39,078 nt of DNA from an uncultured Wenzhouxiangella sp. (GTDB taxonomy: Bacteria > Pseudomonadota > Gammaproteobacteria > Xanthomonadales > Wenzhouxiangellaceae), in assembly GCA_937876395.1 (NCBI GenBank), contig CALEIM010000105.1:1-39078 (forward strand). Direction: 5' to 3'. The translations under genes and the position numbers were made by a program. Positions within the stretch are counted from its first letter, which is position 1; the number at the start of each line of letters is the position of its first letter. This document shows, one piece after another, positions 6,717 to 15,104 of this stretch. A model generated the notes under the pieces. The model did not search any database. It was not told the origin of the DNA and worked only from the letters and a program-made list of their open reading frames with translations.

Positions 6717-8171
6717 TTATTCCAGCGACCAAAGCGAGGTAAATTCGGGCATCGACAGGGCCTTGAGCGAGTCGAATTGCCCGGTCGCCTGCTGGATGGC
6801 GCGGGATCGGCGGGCCGAGAAATGGCCCTCCACGGCGCGACTGAATTTTTGCTCCAGCAGCGGAATGCCCTCATCGCGGCGGCGATAATGCCCGACCGGA
6901 TAGTCGATTGAGACTTTCTCGGTGCTTGATCCGTCCTTGAAAAACACCTGTACCGAGTTGCCGATGGCGCGCTTGTCGGGGTCGAAGTATTCCTCGGTAA
7001 AACGCGGGTTTTCCTTGACGGTCATTTTCTCGCGCAGCGCGTCGATGCGCTCATCGGCGGCCACTTCATCGCTGTAGGAGTCGGCTGTCAGTTCGCCGAA
7101 AATCAGCGGAACGGCGACCATGTACTGCAGGCAGTGGTCGCGGTCGGCGTAGTTGTCGAGCGGGCCGGTCTTGTCGATGATGCGCACGCCCGCCTCCTGG
7201 GTTTCGAGTTCGATCCGTTCGATGTCTTCTAGGCGATGAGCCACCTCGGCGTGCAGGGCATAGGCGCATTCGACGGCGGTCTGAGCGTGAAATTCGGCCG
7301 GGAAGGAAATCTTGAACAGGATGTTTTCCATCACATAGCTTTCAAGTTCGCGCTCCAGCACCAGCTCGTTGCCGTTGAACAGCACGTCCTGAAAGCCCCA
7401 TCCCTTGGCGGTCAGCGCCGAGGGATAGCCCATCTCGCCGGACAGCGTAATCAGGGCCAGTTCGACGGCGCGCCGGCAGGCGTCGCCGGCCGCCCAGCTC
7501 TTGCGCGGGCCGGTGTTGGGCGCGTGGCGATAGGTTCTTAATGCGCCGCCGTCGATCCAGGCCTGGCTGGTGGCGTTGATCACGTCCTGGCGATCGCCGC
7601 CGAGCATTTTGGTGATCACCGCCGTGGAGGCAATACGGACCAGGAGCACATGGTCGAGGCCAACGCGATTGAATGAATTTTTCAGCGCCAGCACGCCCTG
7701 GATCTCGTGGGCCTTGATCATGGCTTCGAGAACAGCTTCGACCTTCAGCGGCTCACCGCCTTCGGCAATATTTCGGCGCGAGATGTAGTCGGCCACGGCC
7801 AGAATCGCACCCAGATTGTCGGAGGGATGGCCCCATTCGGCGGCCAGCCAGGTGTCATTGAAATCGAGGTAGCGCACCAGCACACCAATATCGAATGCGG
7901 CCTTGGCCGGATCAAGGCGGTGCGAGGTGCCGGGAACGCGCGCGCCGTGGTCGAGGCTCAGACCCGGCACCAGCGGCCCCAGCAGCTTGACGCATTCGGG
8001 GAATTTCAGGGCCAGCAGCGCGCAGGCCAGCGAATCCTTGAGGCAATAGTGGGCCGTCTCCCAGGCCAGGCTGGAGCGCGGCTCATAGTCCATCACATAA
8101 TCGGCAATCGTCTGAATCAGCCGGTCGGTTTCCGGGCGGCGGGCCAGACGGGGATCGTTTGCTGCACTCAT
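6717..8171 (-). CDS. prpD: 2-methylcitrate dehydratase PrpD (MmgE/PrpD family)
   Basis: A 484-residue cofactor-independent dehydratase that converts 2-methylcitrate to cis-2-methylaconitate. It matches PrpD along its whole length: VRYLDFNDTWLAAEWGHPSDNLGA near 130, KAHEIQGVLALKNSFNRVGLDHVL, AWIDGGALRTYRHAPNTGPRKSWAAGDA, GEMGYPSALTAKGWGF, ISFPAEFHAQTAVE and DRDHCLQYMVAVPL. The start is ATG 8169-8171 with AAGGAG 9-14 bases before it. It is read alone from its own promoter, convergent with fbp. Having PrpD beside AcnD is redundant in principle, since AcnD with PrpF does the same step. The rest of the pathway (prpB, prpC) is outside the window. Confidence 0.95.
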   Translation of the reverse strand: MSAANDPRLARRPETDRLIQTIADYVMDYEPRSSLAWETAHYCLKDSLACALLALKFPECVKLLGPLVPGLSLDHGARVPGTSHRLDPAKAAFDIGVLVRYLDFNDTWLAAEWGHPSDNLGAILAVADYISRRNIAEGGEPLKVEAVLEAMIKAHEIQGVLALKNSFNRVGLDHVLLVRIASTAVITKMLGGDRQDVINATSQAWIDGGALRTYRHAPNTGPRKSWAAGDACRRAVELALITLSGEMGYPSALTAKGWGFQDVLFNGNELVLERELESYVMENILFKISFPAEFHAQTAVECAYALHAEVAHRLEDIERIELETQEAGVRIIDKTGPLDNYADRDHCLQYMVAVPLIFGELTADSYSDEVAADERIDALREKMTVKENPRFTEEYFDPDKRAIGNSVQVFFKDGSSTEKVSIDYPVGHYRRRDEGIPLLEQKFSRAVEGHFSARRSRAIQQATGQFDSLKALSMPEFTSLWSLE

Positions 8172-8196
8172 GCTGCGGGCTCCTTAGTTTAGTAGG

Positions 8197-8231
8197 AATG
8201 TTCTATAGCAATGTTCCACACATTTTGCCAA
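8197..8231 (-). promoter_or_regulatory. prpD promoter with AATGTTC direct repeats
   Basis: On the minus strand TTGGCA (plus 8226-8231) and TATAGA (plus 8202-8207) are 18 bases apart and about 30 bases before the prpD start. AATGTTC occurs twice on the plus strand, at 8197-8203 and 8210-8216, a 13-base period, overlapping and flanking the -10. Read together they also form an imperfect inverted repeat bounded by GGAA and TTCC. This is a plausible operator for a propionate regulator; no such regulator is in view. Confidence 0.5.
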
Positions 8232-8281
8232 AACCCTGCGCTGGCGGAACTGGGTTGACACAAATCGGCCGATCGGGATCA

Positions 8282-8578
8282 CTAGCCGGAAACATAACCC
8301 GCCTCTCGCTGATGTTTGATTGACAGAATCAGGACAACATCTCGCTGCGCATCGAAGCTGTACAGCGCCAGATAGCCCGATATACCACGCGATATGACCA
8401 GCTCGTGGAAATCGTGCTCTACGCTGCGCCCGATCAGCGGGTGGTTTTCAAGTATTTTTATGGCCTCGATCATCAGATCCACGGTTTCCCATGCGGCCAG
8501 CGGGTCCTCTTGCAAAAGGAAGTCCGTGAGGCGTTCGAGCTCATCCAGCGTTCGGGCTGAATAGATTACTTGCGCCAA
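8282..8578 (-). CDS. RelE/ParE-family type II toxin
   Basis: A 98-residue protein of RelE/ParE superfamily build. It has an N-terminal helical hairpin (LDELERLTDFLLQEDPLAAWETVDLMIEAIKILENHP), then the strand region IGRSVEHDFHELVISRGISGYLALYSFDAQRDVVLILSIKHQREAGY, with the basic IKHQRE near the C-terminus. Related toxins poison gyrase (ParE) or cut mRNA on the ribosome (RelE); which applies here cannot be told from sequence. The start used is TTG 8576-8578, 13 bases inside the end of the antitoxin gene, as is common for coupled pairs. Confidence 0.8.
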   Translation of the reverse strand: MAQVIYSARTLDELERLTDFLLQEDPLAAWETVDLMIEAIKILENHPLIGRSVEHDFHELVISRGISGYLALYSFDAQRDVVLILSIKHQREAGYVSG

Positions 8579-8850
8579 GCGTTGGCCTTTGGTCTGTTGG
8601 TGGGCTCTTCGCGCACCCGGGCGCGTAAATAGTCATGAACATCCTCAGCCGCATATCCGCTGCCGGATTCGAGCGCTTGTGTTTGTGCATCGAGCGCACC
8701 CGAAACAAACTTATCGCGCTTTTCGGCATTGATTGCGGCTCCACGGATTGCGCCAACCATGAAGGCATGAAGGCTGACCTGTTGATTTTTGGCAGCCGCA
8801 ATCGCAAGCTGCTTCACTTCCGGGGGCAGTTTCAATGATGTTGTGGACAC
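8566..8850 (-). CDS. Antitoxin of the RelE/ParE pair, ribbon-helix-helix type
   Basis: A 94-residue protein beginning (GTG) STTSLKLPPEVKQLAIAAAKNQQVSLHAFMVGAIRGAAINAEKR, a short strand then two helices as in ribbon-helix-helix DNA-binding antitoxins. The C-terminus (YAAEDVHDYLRARVREEP) should bind the toxin. The start is GTG 8848-8850, because the frame above it is interrupted by the palindromic operator at 8876-8895 and shows no family resemblance. An ATG at 8886 lies inside that palindrome. The coding end overlaps the toxin by 13 bases. Confidence 0.75.
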   Translation of the reverse strand: MSTTSLKLPPEVKQLAIAAAKNQQVSLHAFMVGAIRGAAINAEKRDKFVSGALDAQTQALESGSGYAAEDVHDYLRARVREEPTNRPKANAWRK

Positions 8851-8875
8851 GGCAGAATTCCGTAATGGGACGGTT

Positions 8876-8895
8876 GGTAATACCATGGTAACACC
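8876..8895. promoter_or_regulatory. Palindromic operator upstream of the RelE/ParE-type operon
   Basis: A perfect 10-bp core TACCATGGTA (8881-8890) extends to a 20-bp imperfect palindrome (GGTAA on the left, ACACC on the right, 8 of 10 pairs matching). It lies 26 bases before the chosen antitoxin start, the usual place for toxin-antitoxin autoregulation. The element is seen directly; binding is inferred. Confidence 0.55.
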
Positions 8896-8938
8896 CGCTG
8901 CGAATTCTCGGCAGTGGTTCAAGGATGCGCTCGGTGGC

Positions 8939-9406
8939 TCAGGGCCACAGATGGTCGACCAGACGACCGAGCAGTCCGGCCAGGGTGTTTTGCTCTTCAC
9001 TGCTGAGCACGCTGTCAAAAACTTTGCGGGTGTGGGCGCGCCGGATGGCGGCAATCTCGTCGGCCAGTGACTGGCCGGCGGCGCTGATCGTCACAATCAT
9101 TGCCCGGCGGTCGTCGGGGTCGGGCCGACGCTCGACCAAAGCGCGCTCGACCAGGGCATCGACCACTTCGGTGACCGAACGCGGCGTAACCCGCAGACGT
9201 TCGGCGAGCATACCCGGGCGAATCGGGCCGTCGCTCAAGATCAGGCGCAGCGCGCGGGCCTGATGCGGTGACAGACCGGTGTGGGCAATGGCGCTGGCCC
9301 AGCCACGGCGCAGGCCGCGAGCCACGGCCAGCAGCGCCGATTCCAGCGACGCTTCGGCTGCAATGGAAACCGGCTGCGATTCTTTTTGAGGCGGTGTATC
9401 GCTCAT
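8939..9406 (-). CDS. MarR-family transcriptional regulator
   Basis: A 155-residue winged-helix repressor of normal MarR length. The core runs SPHQARALRLILSDGPIRPGMLAERLRVTPRSVTEVVDALVERALVERRPDPDDRRAMIVTISAAGQSL. It contains the recognition helix (VTPRSVTEVVDAL) and the wing RRPDPDDRRAMIV, with long dimerisation helices at both ends. It is divergent from the ABC exporter at 9543, with a 136-base shared region holding a 12-bp-arm inverted repeat. The usual reading is that it represses that exporter and perhaps itself until a toxic ligand binds. Confidence 0.88.
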   Translation of the reverse strand: MSDTPPQKESQPVSIAAEASLESALLAVARGLRRGWASAIAHTGLSPHQARALRLILSDGPIRPGMLAERLRVTPRSVTEVVDALVERALVERRPDPDDRRAMIVTISAAGQSLADEIAAIRRAHTRKVFDSVLSSEEQNTLAGLLGRLVDHLWP

Positions 9407-9434
9407 CCCAATGATGATAGCGAATTCGGATGGG

Positions 9435-9467
9435 GAAGGCGAAAGGAGCCTTGAGCCTTTTGCCTTC
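9435..9467. promoter_or_regulatory. Long inverted repeat in the marR/ABC divergent region
   Basis: The arm GAAGGCGAAAGG (9435-9446) and its partner CCTTTTGCCTTC (9456-9467) match at 11 of 12 pairs around a 9-base centre. It sits between the two start codons and upstream of a TATATA (9506-9511). Its position fits a MarR operator, although the centre is longer than in most known MarR sites. A hairpin role in RNA is the alternative. Confidence 0.5.
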
Positions 9468-9542
9468 AGCTCATCTCGATTGAACTTTTAGTGTGGTTGC
9501 CCCTCTATATAGGTACTTCACTTTATTTTTGGGAGAATTCTA

Positions 9543-11492
9543 TTGAACAATGAAATGAATTCATTTGCGGGCCGTGGGCGGCCCCGGGAGGGCGGCGGAC
9601 GCGGCCCGACCCGAATTGACCCGGCCGATCGCGCCCAGCTTGCTGAAAGCCCGGTACGTATCCGCCGCGTGCTGGCCCTGTTTCGTCCCCATCGGCGCGC
9701 GCTGGCCATCGTGACCGCGATTATTATGGCGACCTCGATCATCTCGATGGCCCAGCCATTTTTGATCCGCGCCGCGATTGACGACGCCCTGCCCAATCAG
9801 AACGTCAACCTGCTGGTATGGCTGGTCGGCGGCATGCTGGCCGTGGCCATTACCACGTCCCTTTTGGGCGTGGTCCAGACCTGGATGTCGTCGGAAGTCG
9901 GCCAGCGCGTCATGCACGGCCTGCGCACCGGGGTGTTTGCCCATTTGCAGCGCCAGTCGCTGGCCTTTTTTACCCGTACTCGCGGCGGCGAAATTCAAAG
10001 CCGCCTGACCCACGACATCGCCGGCATGCAGTCAGTGGTTACATCCACGGCCACCTCGATTGCCTCGAATGTCACCACCGCCATCGCCACAGCGATTGCC
10101 ATGGTCGCGCTCAGCCCCCGGCTGTCGCTGTTGTCGCTGATCGTGGTGCCGCCGGCGGTCTACCTGACCCGTCGGGTGGCCTTGCTGCGTCGCGAAATCA
10201 CCGCCAAAAAACAGCGCGAACTGGCCAATCTGCACTCGCAGGTGGAAGAAGGTCTGTCGATCAGCGGCATCCTGCTGACCAAGACCCTGGGCGCCGGGAC
10301 GGCCACCAGCGAACGCTTTGCCGAAACTTCGTCCAACCTGGTCGGGCTGGAGCTCAAAAGCCAGCTTGCCGGACGCTGGCGAATGGCCACCATGCAGATT
10401 ATTTTTGCCACGATTCCGGCGATGATTTACCTCGCTGCCGGCTTTCCGGCAACCGGCGGCGGAATGACGATCGGTACCCTGGTCGCCTTTACCGCCCTGC
10501 AAGGCCAGGTGTTTCGTCCGCTGATGGGCATTCTCAACATTGGTGCCCAGTGGGTATCTTCGATGGCCCTGTTCAGCCGCATCTTCGGCTATCTCGACCT
10601 GGTCGACGAGCTTGCGCCGCCCAAAAAACCGACAGCGATTGATCCCGACACGGTGCGCGGCGAAGTGCGCCTTGAAAACGTCAGCTTCAGCTACGCGGAT
10701 GCGGATCGTTTGGCGCTTCAAGAGATTGACCTGACTATCCCTGCCGGCACCAGTCTGGCGCTGGTTGGCGATACCGGCTCGGGCAAAAGTACGCTGGCCT
10801 CGCTGGTCTCAAGGCTGCGCGATCCCGGCAGCGGCACGGTGCGGATCGATGGCCATGATCTGCGCGATCTTGACGAGGCGACCATCACCTCGATTGTTGG
10901 CGTGGTCAGCCAGGAAACCTATCTGGTCCACGCCTCGATTCGCGACAATTTGCTGCTGGCCAGGCCCGACGCCAGCGACCAACAACTTTGGGACGCTCTT
11001 GAAACCGCCCGGATTGATGAGCTGATTGCTGACCTTCCCGACGGCCTCGACACTGTCGTCGGCGCTCGCGGACAACGCTTCTCGGGTGGTGAAAAGCAGC
11101 GCATTGCGGTGGCCCGCACGATCCTGCGCGATCCGAAAATTCTGGTACTCGATGAAGCAACCAGCGCGCTCGACAACCGCACCGAGCGCGAGCTTCAAAA
11201 GGCGCTCGACGAGCTGGCAAAAGGCCGCACCACCATCACTATCGCCCACCGGTTGTCGACCATTGAAGGTGCCGACCAGATCGCCGTGCTGTCGGCCGGC
11301 CGGATTGTCGAGCTGGGGCGCCACGCGGAGCTTTTGGCCCAAAACGGCCACTATGCGGCGCTAGCCGGTGCCTCGGAAGAAAGATCAGCCGCTTCGGCCA
11401 GGCCGGCTTGGTCGGCGCGCGGAAAGCGGCCTGCGCGCTGCCGCACAGCAGTCGGCGCTCAGCTTGCCGAAGCCGCCCATTCAGCGAGCTGA
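9543..11492 (+). CDS. ABC exporter, fused membrane and ATPase domains (multidrug/lipid type)
   Basis: A 649-residue half-transporter that should work as a homodimer in the inner membrane. Residues about 40-330 form a type I exporter membrane domain with six segments. The ATPase domain follows, with Walker A GDTGSGKST near 408, signature FSGGEKQ near 513, Walker B ILVLDEATSALD near 533 and the switch histidine in IAHRLST. The start is TTG 9543, because GGGAG lies 7 bases before it; ATG 9555 is the alternative. The last 34 bases overlap the 3' end of oleC on the other strand, so the final residues (arginine, alanine and serine rich) are probably an unconserved tail. Drug, lipid or peptide substrates are all possible. 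Confidence 0.9.
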   Translation: MNNEMNSFAGRGRPREGGGRGPTRIDPADRAQLAESPVRIRRVLALFRPHRRALAIVTAIIMATSIISMAQPFLIRAAIDDALPNQNVNLLVWLVGGMLAVAITTSLLGVVQTWMSSEVGQRVMHGLRTGVFAHLQRQSLAFFTRTRGGEIQSRLTHDIAGMQSVVTSTATSIASNVTTAIATAIAMVALSPRLSLLSLIVVPPAVYLTRRVALLRREITAKKQRELANLHSQVEEGLSISGILLTKTLGAGTATSERFAETSSNLVGLELKSQLAGRWRMATMQIIFATIPAMIYLAAGFPATGGGMTIGTLVAFTALQGQVFRPLMGILNIGAQWVSSMALFSRIFGYLDLVDELAPPKKPTAIDPDTVRGEVRLENVSFSYADADRLALQEIDLTIPAGTSLALVGDTGSGKSTLASLVSRLRDPGSGTVRIDGHDLRDLDEATITSIVGVVSQETYLVHASIRDNLLLARPDASDQQLWDALETARIDELIADLPDGLDTVVGARGQRFSGGEKQRIAVARTILRDPKILVLDEATSALDNRTERELQKALDELAKGRTTITIAHRLSTIEGADQIAVLSAGRIVELGRHAELLAQNGHYAALAGASEERSAASARPAWSARGKRPARCRTAVGAQLAEAAHSAS

Positions 11493-13099
11493 TTGCGGCG
11501 GATCTTGGCGTTGTGGCGAATATCGACCGGCAGACCGGGATGAAACAGCACGCGGCGAATTTCCCGGTTCAGCCAGTCGCGCGACAGCAGCTCACGAACC
11601 GTGCTTTCGATGGTCGTTTGATCCGCCCCCGGCTCAGTTTCAATAATAATGACCGGCTCCTGATTGCCCATCTCGCCAACGCCGACCAGGGCTGAGCGGG
11701 CCACTCCCTCAACGGCGTTGACCGGGCCTTCAACGCATTCGGTAAACAGCGTGCCTTCCGGGGTGACCACGCGCTCGGTCTTGCGCCCGCAAAACCAGAT
11801 GCGCCCGTCGCTGTCTTTCCAGCCCAGATCACCCATGCGGTGCCAGATGCGCCCTTTGGCGTCGGTCATCTTGGCTATACGGGTGGCCTGCTCGCGCTGC
11901 CAATAGCGCTCGGTGACGGTCGGACCGGTGACGCAGATTTCGCCAATTTCGCCGTCCGGCATTTCGCCAGCGTACTCGGTCAGATCAATCGCCTGGTCGG
12001 AAATCGGAATGATGCGCAGCTCATTGGCGGCCAGCGGTCGGCCGATGCAAATCCCCTTGCCACCGCGATTGCCGTCGGACAGCTCGCCGACCAGCTCGCG
12101 GCCGGCAACCGTGGTCACCGGCAGGGCCTCGGTGGCGCCGTAGGGCGTATGAATATCCGACCAGGGATCGAGCGCGCCGTGCATGCGCTCGATCACCGCC
12201 GGCGGCACCGGCGCGCCGGCCGACAGGATGCGCCGCAAACCTGGCAGGCGGACCTGGTGTTTTTCGACGTGACGGCTGAGCGTATTCATCAGCGCCGGCG
12301 AGCCAAACAAATGGGTGACCGAATAGTGTTCGATCAGACTGACCAGCAACTCCGGATCGGCCTCGGCCGGGCGGGTGAAATCCATGATCGGAATGACCGA
12401 GGTGATGCCCAGCGCCGGATCAAACAGGGCAAAGGGCGGAAAGGTCGGCAGGTCGACCTCGCCGGGGCTCATGCCGAATCCGTCGCGCAGCATGTCGACC
12501 TGGGCGGCGAACATCCGATGACGATACACCACGCCCTTCGGTATGCCGGTCGAACCCGACGTAAACAGCACGGCGGCCTCATCGTCTCCGCTGATTGTCG
12601 GGGCGACGAAGTCAGATCGTCCCGCGCTGAGCAGATCGGCAAATTTCAGGCCGCGCCACAGCGGTCGCGGACCGACCGTCACCAGTTTGCGGATGCTGCC
12701 GCGCGCCCAGCCGAGCACCATGCGTGCCACCTGGGCGCGAGTCACGCCGATGAAAACCTCCGGTTCGACTTCGGCCAGGCAGGTTTTCAGCGGCTTGAGA
12801 CCAATCCCCGGGTCGATCAGCACCGGCACGGCGCCAATCTTGAACATGCCAAAGAACAGGGCAAAGAATTCAAGTGAGGGCGGCACCATGAAAGCCACCC
12901 GGGTTCCCTTGACGATGCCATGGGCGTGCAGGCCTGCGGCCAGCCGGTCGGTCAATTCATCAAGTTCGGCGTAAGTCCAGCGCTGGTCGATCCAGCCGGC
13001 TTTATCGCGTTTTTGCGGCAAAATCAGCGCCACGGCGTCGGGGTTGTCGGCAGCCTGGCGGGTCAGGGCGTGGGCGATGTTGCTCAGGTCAGGTGCCAT
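11459..13099 (-). CDS. oleC: OleC, beta-lactone synthetase of olefin biosynthesis
   Basis: A 546-residue AMP-ligase-fold enzyme that uses ATP to close a beta-hydroxy acid to a beta-lactone, the third chemical step of long-chain olefin synthesis. The nucleotide loop LFTSGSTGIPKGV is at 178-190. YGATEALPVT lies in the middle third, typical of OleC, and HRMGDLGWKDSDGRIWFCGRKTERV marks the hinge. The start is ATG 13097-13099, overlapping the oleB stop by 11 bases; the open frame above it is oleB in another frame. It ends 34 bases inside the convergent ABC gene. A general fatty acyl-CoA ligase is the alternative, but the oleA and oleB neighbours settle the call. Confidence 0.92.
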   Translation of the reverse strand: MAPDLSNIAHALTRQAADNPDAVALILPQKRDKAGWIDQRWTYAELDELTDRLAAGLHAHGIVKGTRVAFMVPPSLEFFALFFGMFKIGAVPVLIDPGIGLKPLKTCLAEVEPEVFIGVTRAQVARMVLGWARGSIRKLVTVGPRPLWRGLKFADLLSAGRSDFVAPTISGDDEAAVLFTSGSTGIPKGVVYRHRMFAAQVDMLRDGFGMSPGEVDLPTFPPFALFDPALGITSVIPIMDFTRPAEADPELLVSLIEHYSVTHLFGSPALMNTLSRHVEKHQVRLPGLRRILSAGAPVPPAVIERMHGALDPWSDIHTPYGATEALPVTTVAGRELVGELSDGNRGGKGICIGRPLAANELRIIPISDQAIDLTEYAGEMPDGEIGEICVTGPTVTERYWQREQATRIAKMTDAKGRIWHRMGDLGWKDSDGRIWFCGRKTERVVTPEGTLFTECVEGPVNAVEGVARSALVGVGEMGNQEPVIIIETEPGADQTTIESTVRELLSRDWLNREIRRVLFHPGLPVDIRHNAKIRRNQLAEWAASAS

Positions 13100-14003
13100 G
13101 CGTATCGACCAAAGCTCCGGCGCGCAGGAAAGCGCGGGCTTCGGTAACCACGCGCTCGGGTGCATCTTCAAGAACGTAGTGGCCGGCCTGGTCCAGGTAT
13201 TCAACCTTCGCCTGCGGCCAGATTTTGCGCCAGTGGTCCAGAACACCGTCGTTGAATACCGGGTCTTTTCCGCCCCAGATGAAGCAGACCGGCTTATCGG
13301 CCAGGCGGTCGAGCTTTTGCTCGGTTCTGGCTAGTACCGGCCAGGACGGGTCGGACTCCTTTAGCGGAATGTCCTCGACAAAGCGCAGCGTGGCCAGGCG
13401 GCTTTCCGGGCCCTTGCGATACGGAGCAGTCAGCGCGCGCGAGACCGGTCGATCCAGACCGCGCACCGAACCCATCCGGGCGGCCAGACCGGAGAAAGCG
13501 TTGAAGCGCTGGATGGCAAAGCGGCCAACTTTCGAGCGCGCAAATTTAAGCGACATCGGCAGCGGCAGATGATTGGGAATCGTAAAGGCCCAGGTGTTGA
13601 GTGCCACTATGCGACGCACCCGCTCGGGATGATCCACAGCCCAGGCCAGCGCAATCGCACCGCCCCAGTCGTGGACCACCAGATCAATCTCTCGCTCCGG
13701 CTCAACGTCGTCAAGCCAGTGGCCGAAATCGGCCACGCGGCGGGCCAGGGTGTAGTGATAGGCATCGTCACCGGGCCGGTCGGACAGGCCCATGCCGACG
13801 TGATCGACGGCCAGACAGCGGCACTCGCCTTCCAGCGCCTGTATCAGGTTGCGGTAGTAGAATGACCAGCTCGGATTGCCGTGCACCATCACCACCGGCT
13901 GACCATCAACCGGCCCGGCATCCACATAGTGCATCCGGTGACCGGCGGACTGCTGGTGGTAGTGACGCTCGAACGGAAAGAGCGTGTCGAATTCCTCGGC
14001 CAT
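13089..14003 (-). CDS. oleB: OleB, beta-lactone decarboxylase (alpha/beta hydrolase)
   Basis: A 304-residue alpha/beta hydrolase of the haloalkane dehalogenase type. OleB removes CO2 from the beta-lactone made by OleC, giving a cis-olefin. HGNPSWSFYYRN at 41-52 forms the oxyanion region. D112 in VVHDWGGAIAL is the nucleophile, D247 in WGGKDPVF the likely acid, and H275 in QAGHYVLED the base. The gene lies 17 bases after oleA and overlaps oleC. On its own it would be annotated as a haloalkane dehalogenase, and the context corrects this. Confidence 0.92.
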   Translation of the reverse strand: MAEEFDTLFPFERHYHQQSAGHRMHYVDAGPVDGQPVVMVHGNPSWSFYYRNLIQALEGECRCLAVDHVGMGLSDRPGDDAYHYTLARRVADFGHWLDDVEPEREIDLVVHDWGGAIALAWAVDHPERVRRIVALNTWAFTIPNHLPLPMSLKFARSKVGRFAIQRFNAFSGLAARMGSVRGLDRPVSRALTAPYRKGPESRLATLRFVEDIPLKESDPSWPVLARTEQKLDRLADKPVCFIWGGKDPVFNDGVLDHWRKIWPQAKVEYLDQAGHYVLEDAPERVVTEARAFLRAGALVDTHGT

Positions 14004-14020
14004 GCCGCGAACCGGACCGG

Positions 14021-15037
14021 TTACCAGACGACTTCGGTCATGCTGCAGTTCAGGCCCGAGCCGACGCCGACCAGGGCAATCTTGTCGCCGCGCTGAACCC
14101 GGCCGTTGTCAACGATCTTGCTCAGCACGGTCGGGATCGAGGCCGGACCGACGTTGCCGAGCTTGGGGAAAATCCGGAAAACCTTTTCCGGGGCCACGCC
14201 AACGGCGCGAATGAATGCTTCGGTATGAGCCCGCGAAACCTGATGAATCACCACGTGATCGAGCTCGTTGGTAACCCAGCCAAGCACCTGCCGGGCCGTG
14301 CCATAGGTGTTGGCGGCAAGCTTGATGCCTTCGCGCAGCAGGCTTTTGGCGTCGGTCGACATCAGGTGGTTCCAGCCCCGGCACAGATCGTTGAACTCGG
14401 TGGCCGCGCGCGATATCCCGCCCTTGTAGCGGTGACCCTCGGGCTCGAGATCGGTACGCGACATGACCATCGCGGCCGCGCCACAGCCCAGTGTCAGGCT
14501 GGCAAACTCGCTTTTGAACTGCTTGCGGGTGACTTCGGGGGCAAGCAGGCGATTGATGGTGATCTCGCACACTTCCTTGATGTTTTCAGCGTTGACGATC
14601 AGCGCGTATTCAATTTCGCCGCGCTCAAGCATGCGTGCGGCAATGTTCATGCCGTTCATGAAGGCCAGGCAGGCGTTGCCGACGTCGAAGCTTTCGCAGG
14701 TGTTGGCCAATTTAAGGTTTCGGTGCACCATGCAGGCCGTTGACGGCTCGACAAAATCGCGGGTCACGGAGGTGTTGATCAGAATACCCACTCGACTGCG
14801 ATCGATATCCGCCCGCGCCAGAGCTTCCTCGGCGGCCAGAGTCGCGGCATCCGACGGCTGGACGCCATCGTCCCAGAAGCGGCGTTCCTCGATGCCGGCC
14901 ACGTCGATCAGCGGGTTGCCGCGCATGCGCAGCTTGCGGAATGTCGGCTCAAGCCGCTCCGCGATTTCCTCGCTGGTTACCGGGTGGGGCGCGTCGATCG
15001 AAGCAACCGACTTGATGACAACATTGTCAAACAGCAT
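14021..15037 (-). CDS. oleA: OleA, acyl-CoA condensing thiolase (KASIII-like)
   Basis: A 338-residue thiolase-fold enzyme that joins two long fatty acyl-CoA molecules head to head into a 2-alkyl-3-ketoacyl product, the first step of long-chain olefin formation. The catalytic residues are visible: C123 in DVGNACLAF, H265 in VVIHQVSRAHTEAF and N295 in LGNVGPASIP. E97 in FVEPSTACMVH is the glutamate that sets OleA apart from FabH. The start is ATG 15035-15037 with a leader of about 60 bases from a strong promoter. It is the first gene of oleA-oleB-oleC. OleD, the reductase needed between OleA and OleC, is not adjacent. Confidence 0.94.
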   Translation of the reverse strand: MLFDNVVIKSVASIDAPHPVTSEEIAERLEPTFRKLRMRGNPLIDVAGIEERRFWDDGVQPSDAATLAAEEALARADIDRSRVGILINTSVTRDFVEPSTACMVHRNLKLANTCESFDVGNACLAFMNGMNIAARMLERGEIEYALIVNAENIKEVCEITINRLLAPEVTRKQFKSEFASLTLGCGAAAMVMSRTDLEPEGHRYKGGISRAATEFNDLCRGWNHLMSTDAKSLLREGIKLAANTYGTARQVLGWVTNELDHVVIHQVSRAHTEAFIRAVGVAPEKVFRIFPKLGNVGPASIPTVLSKIVDNGRVQRGDKIALVGVGSGLNCSMTEVVW

Positions 15038-15104
15038 GGGGATTTTCCTGGCCGCGCGATCGGGGCATTTGATTCAGGGACACAATAAAAAGTGCAAGCG
15101 ATCT

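Noticed and set aside
13089..14003. Haloalkane dehalogenase
   Set aside because: The fold and HDWGG motif are shared, but the position between oleA and oleC identifies it as OleB.
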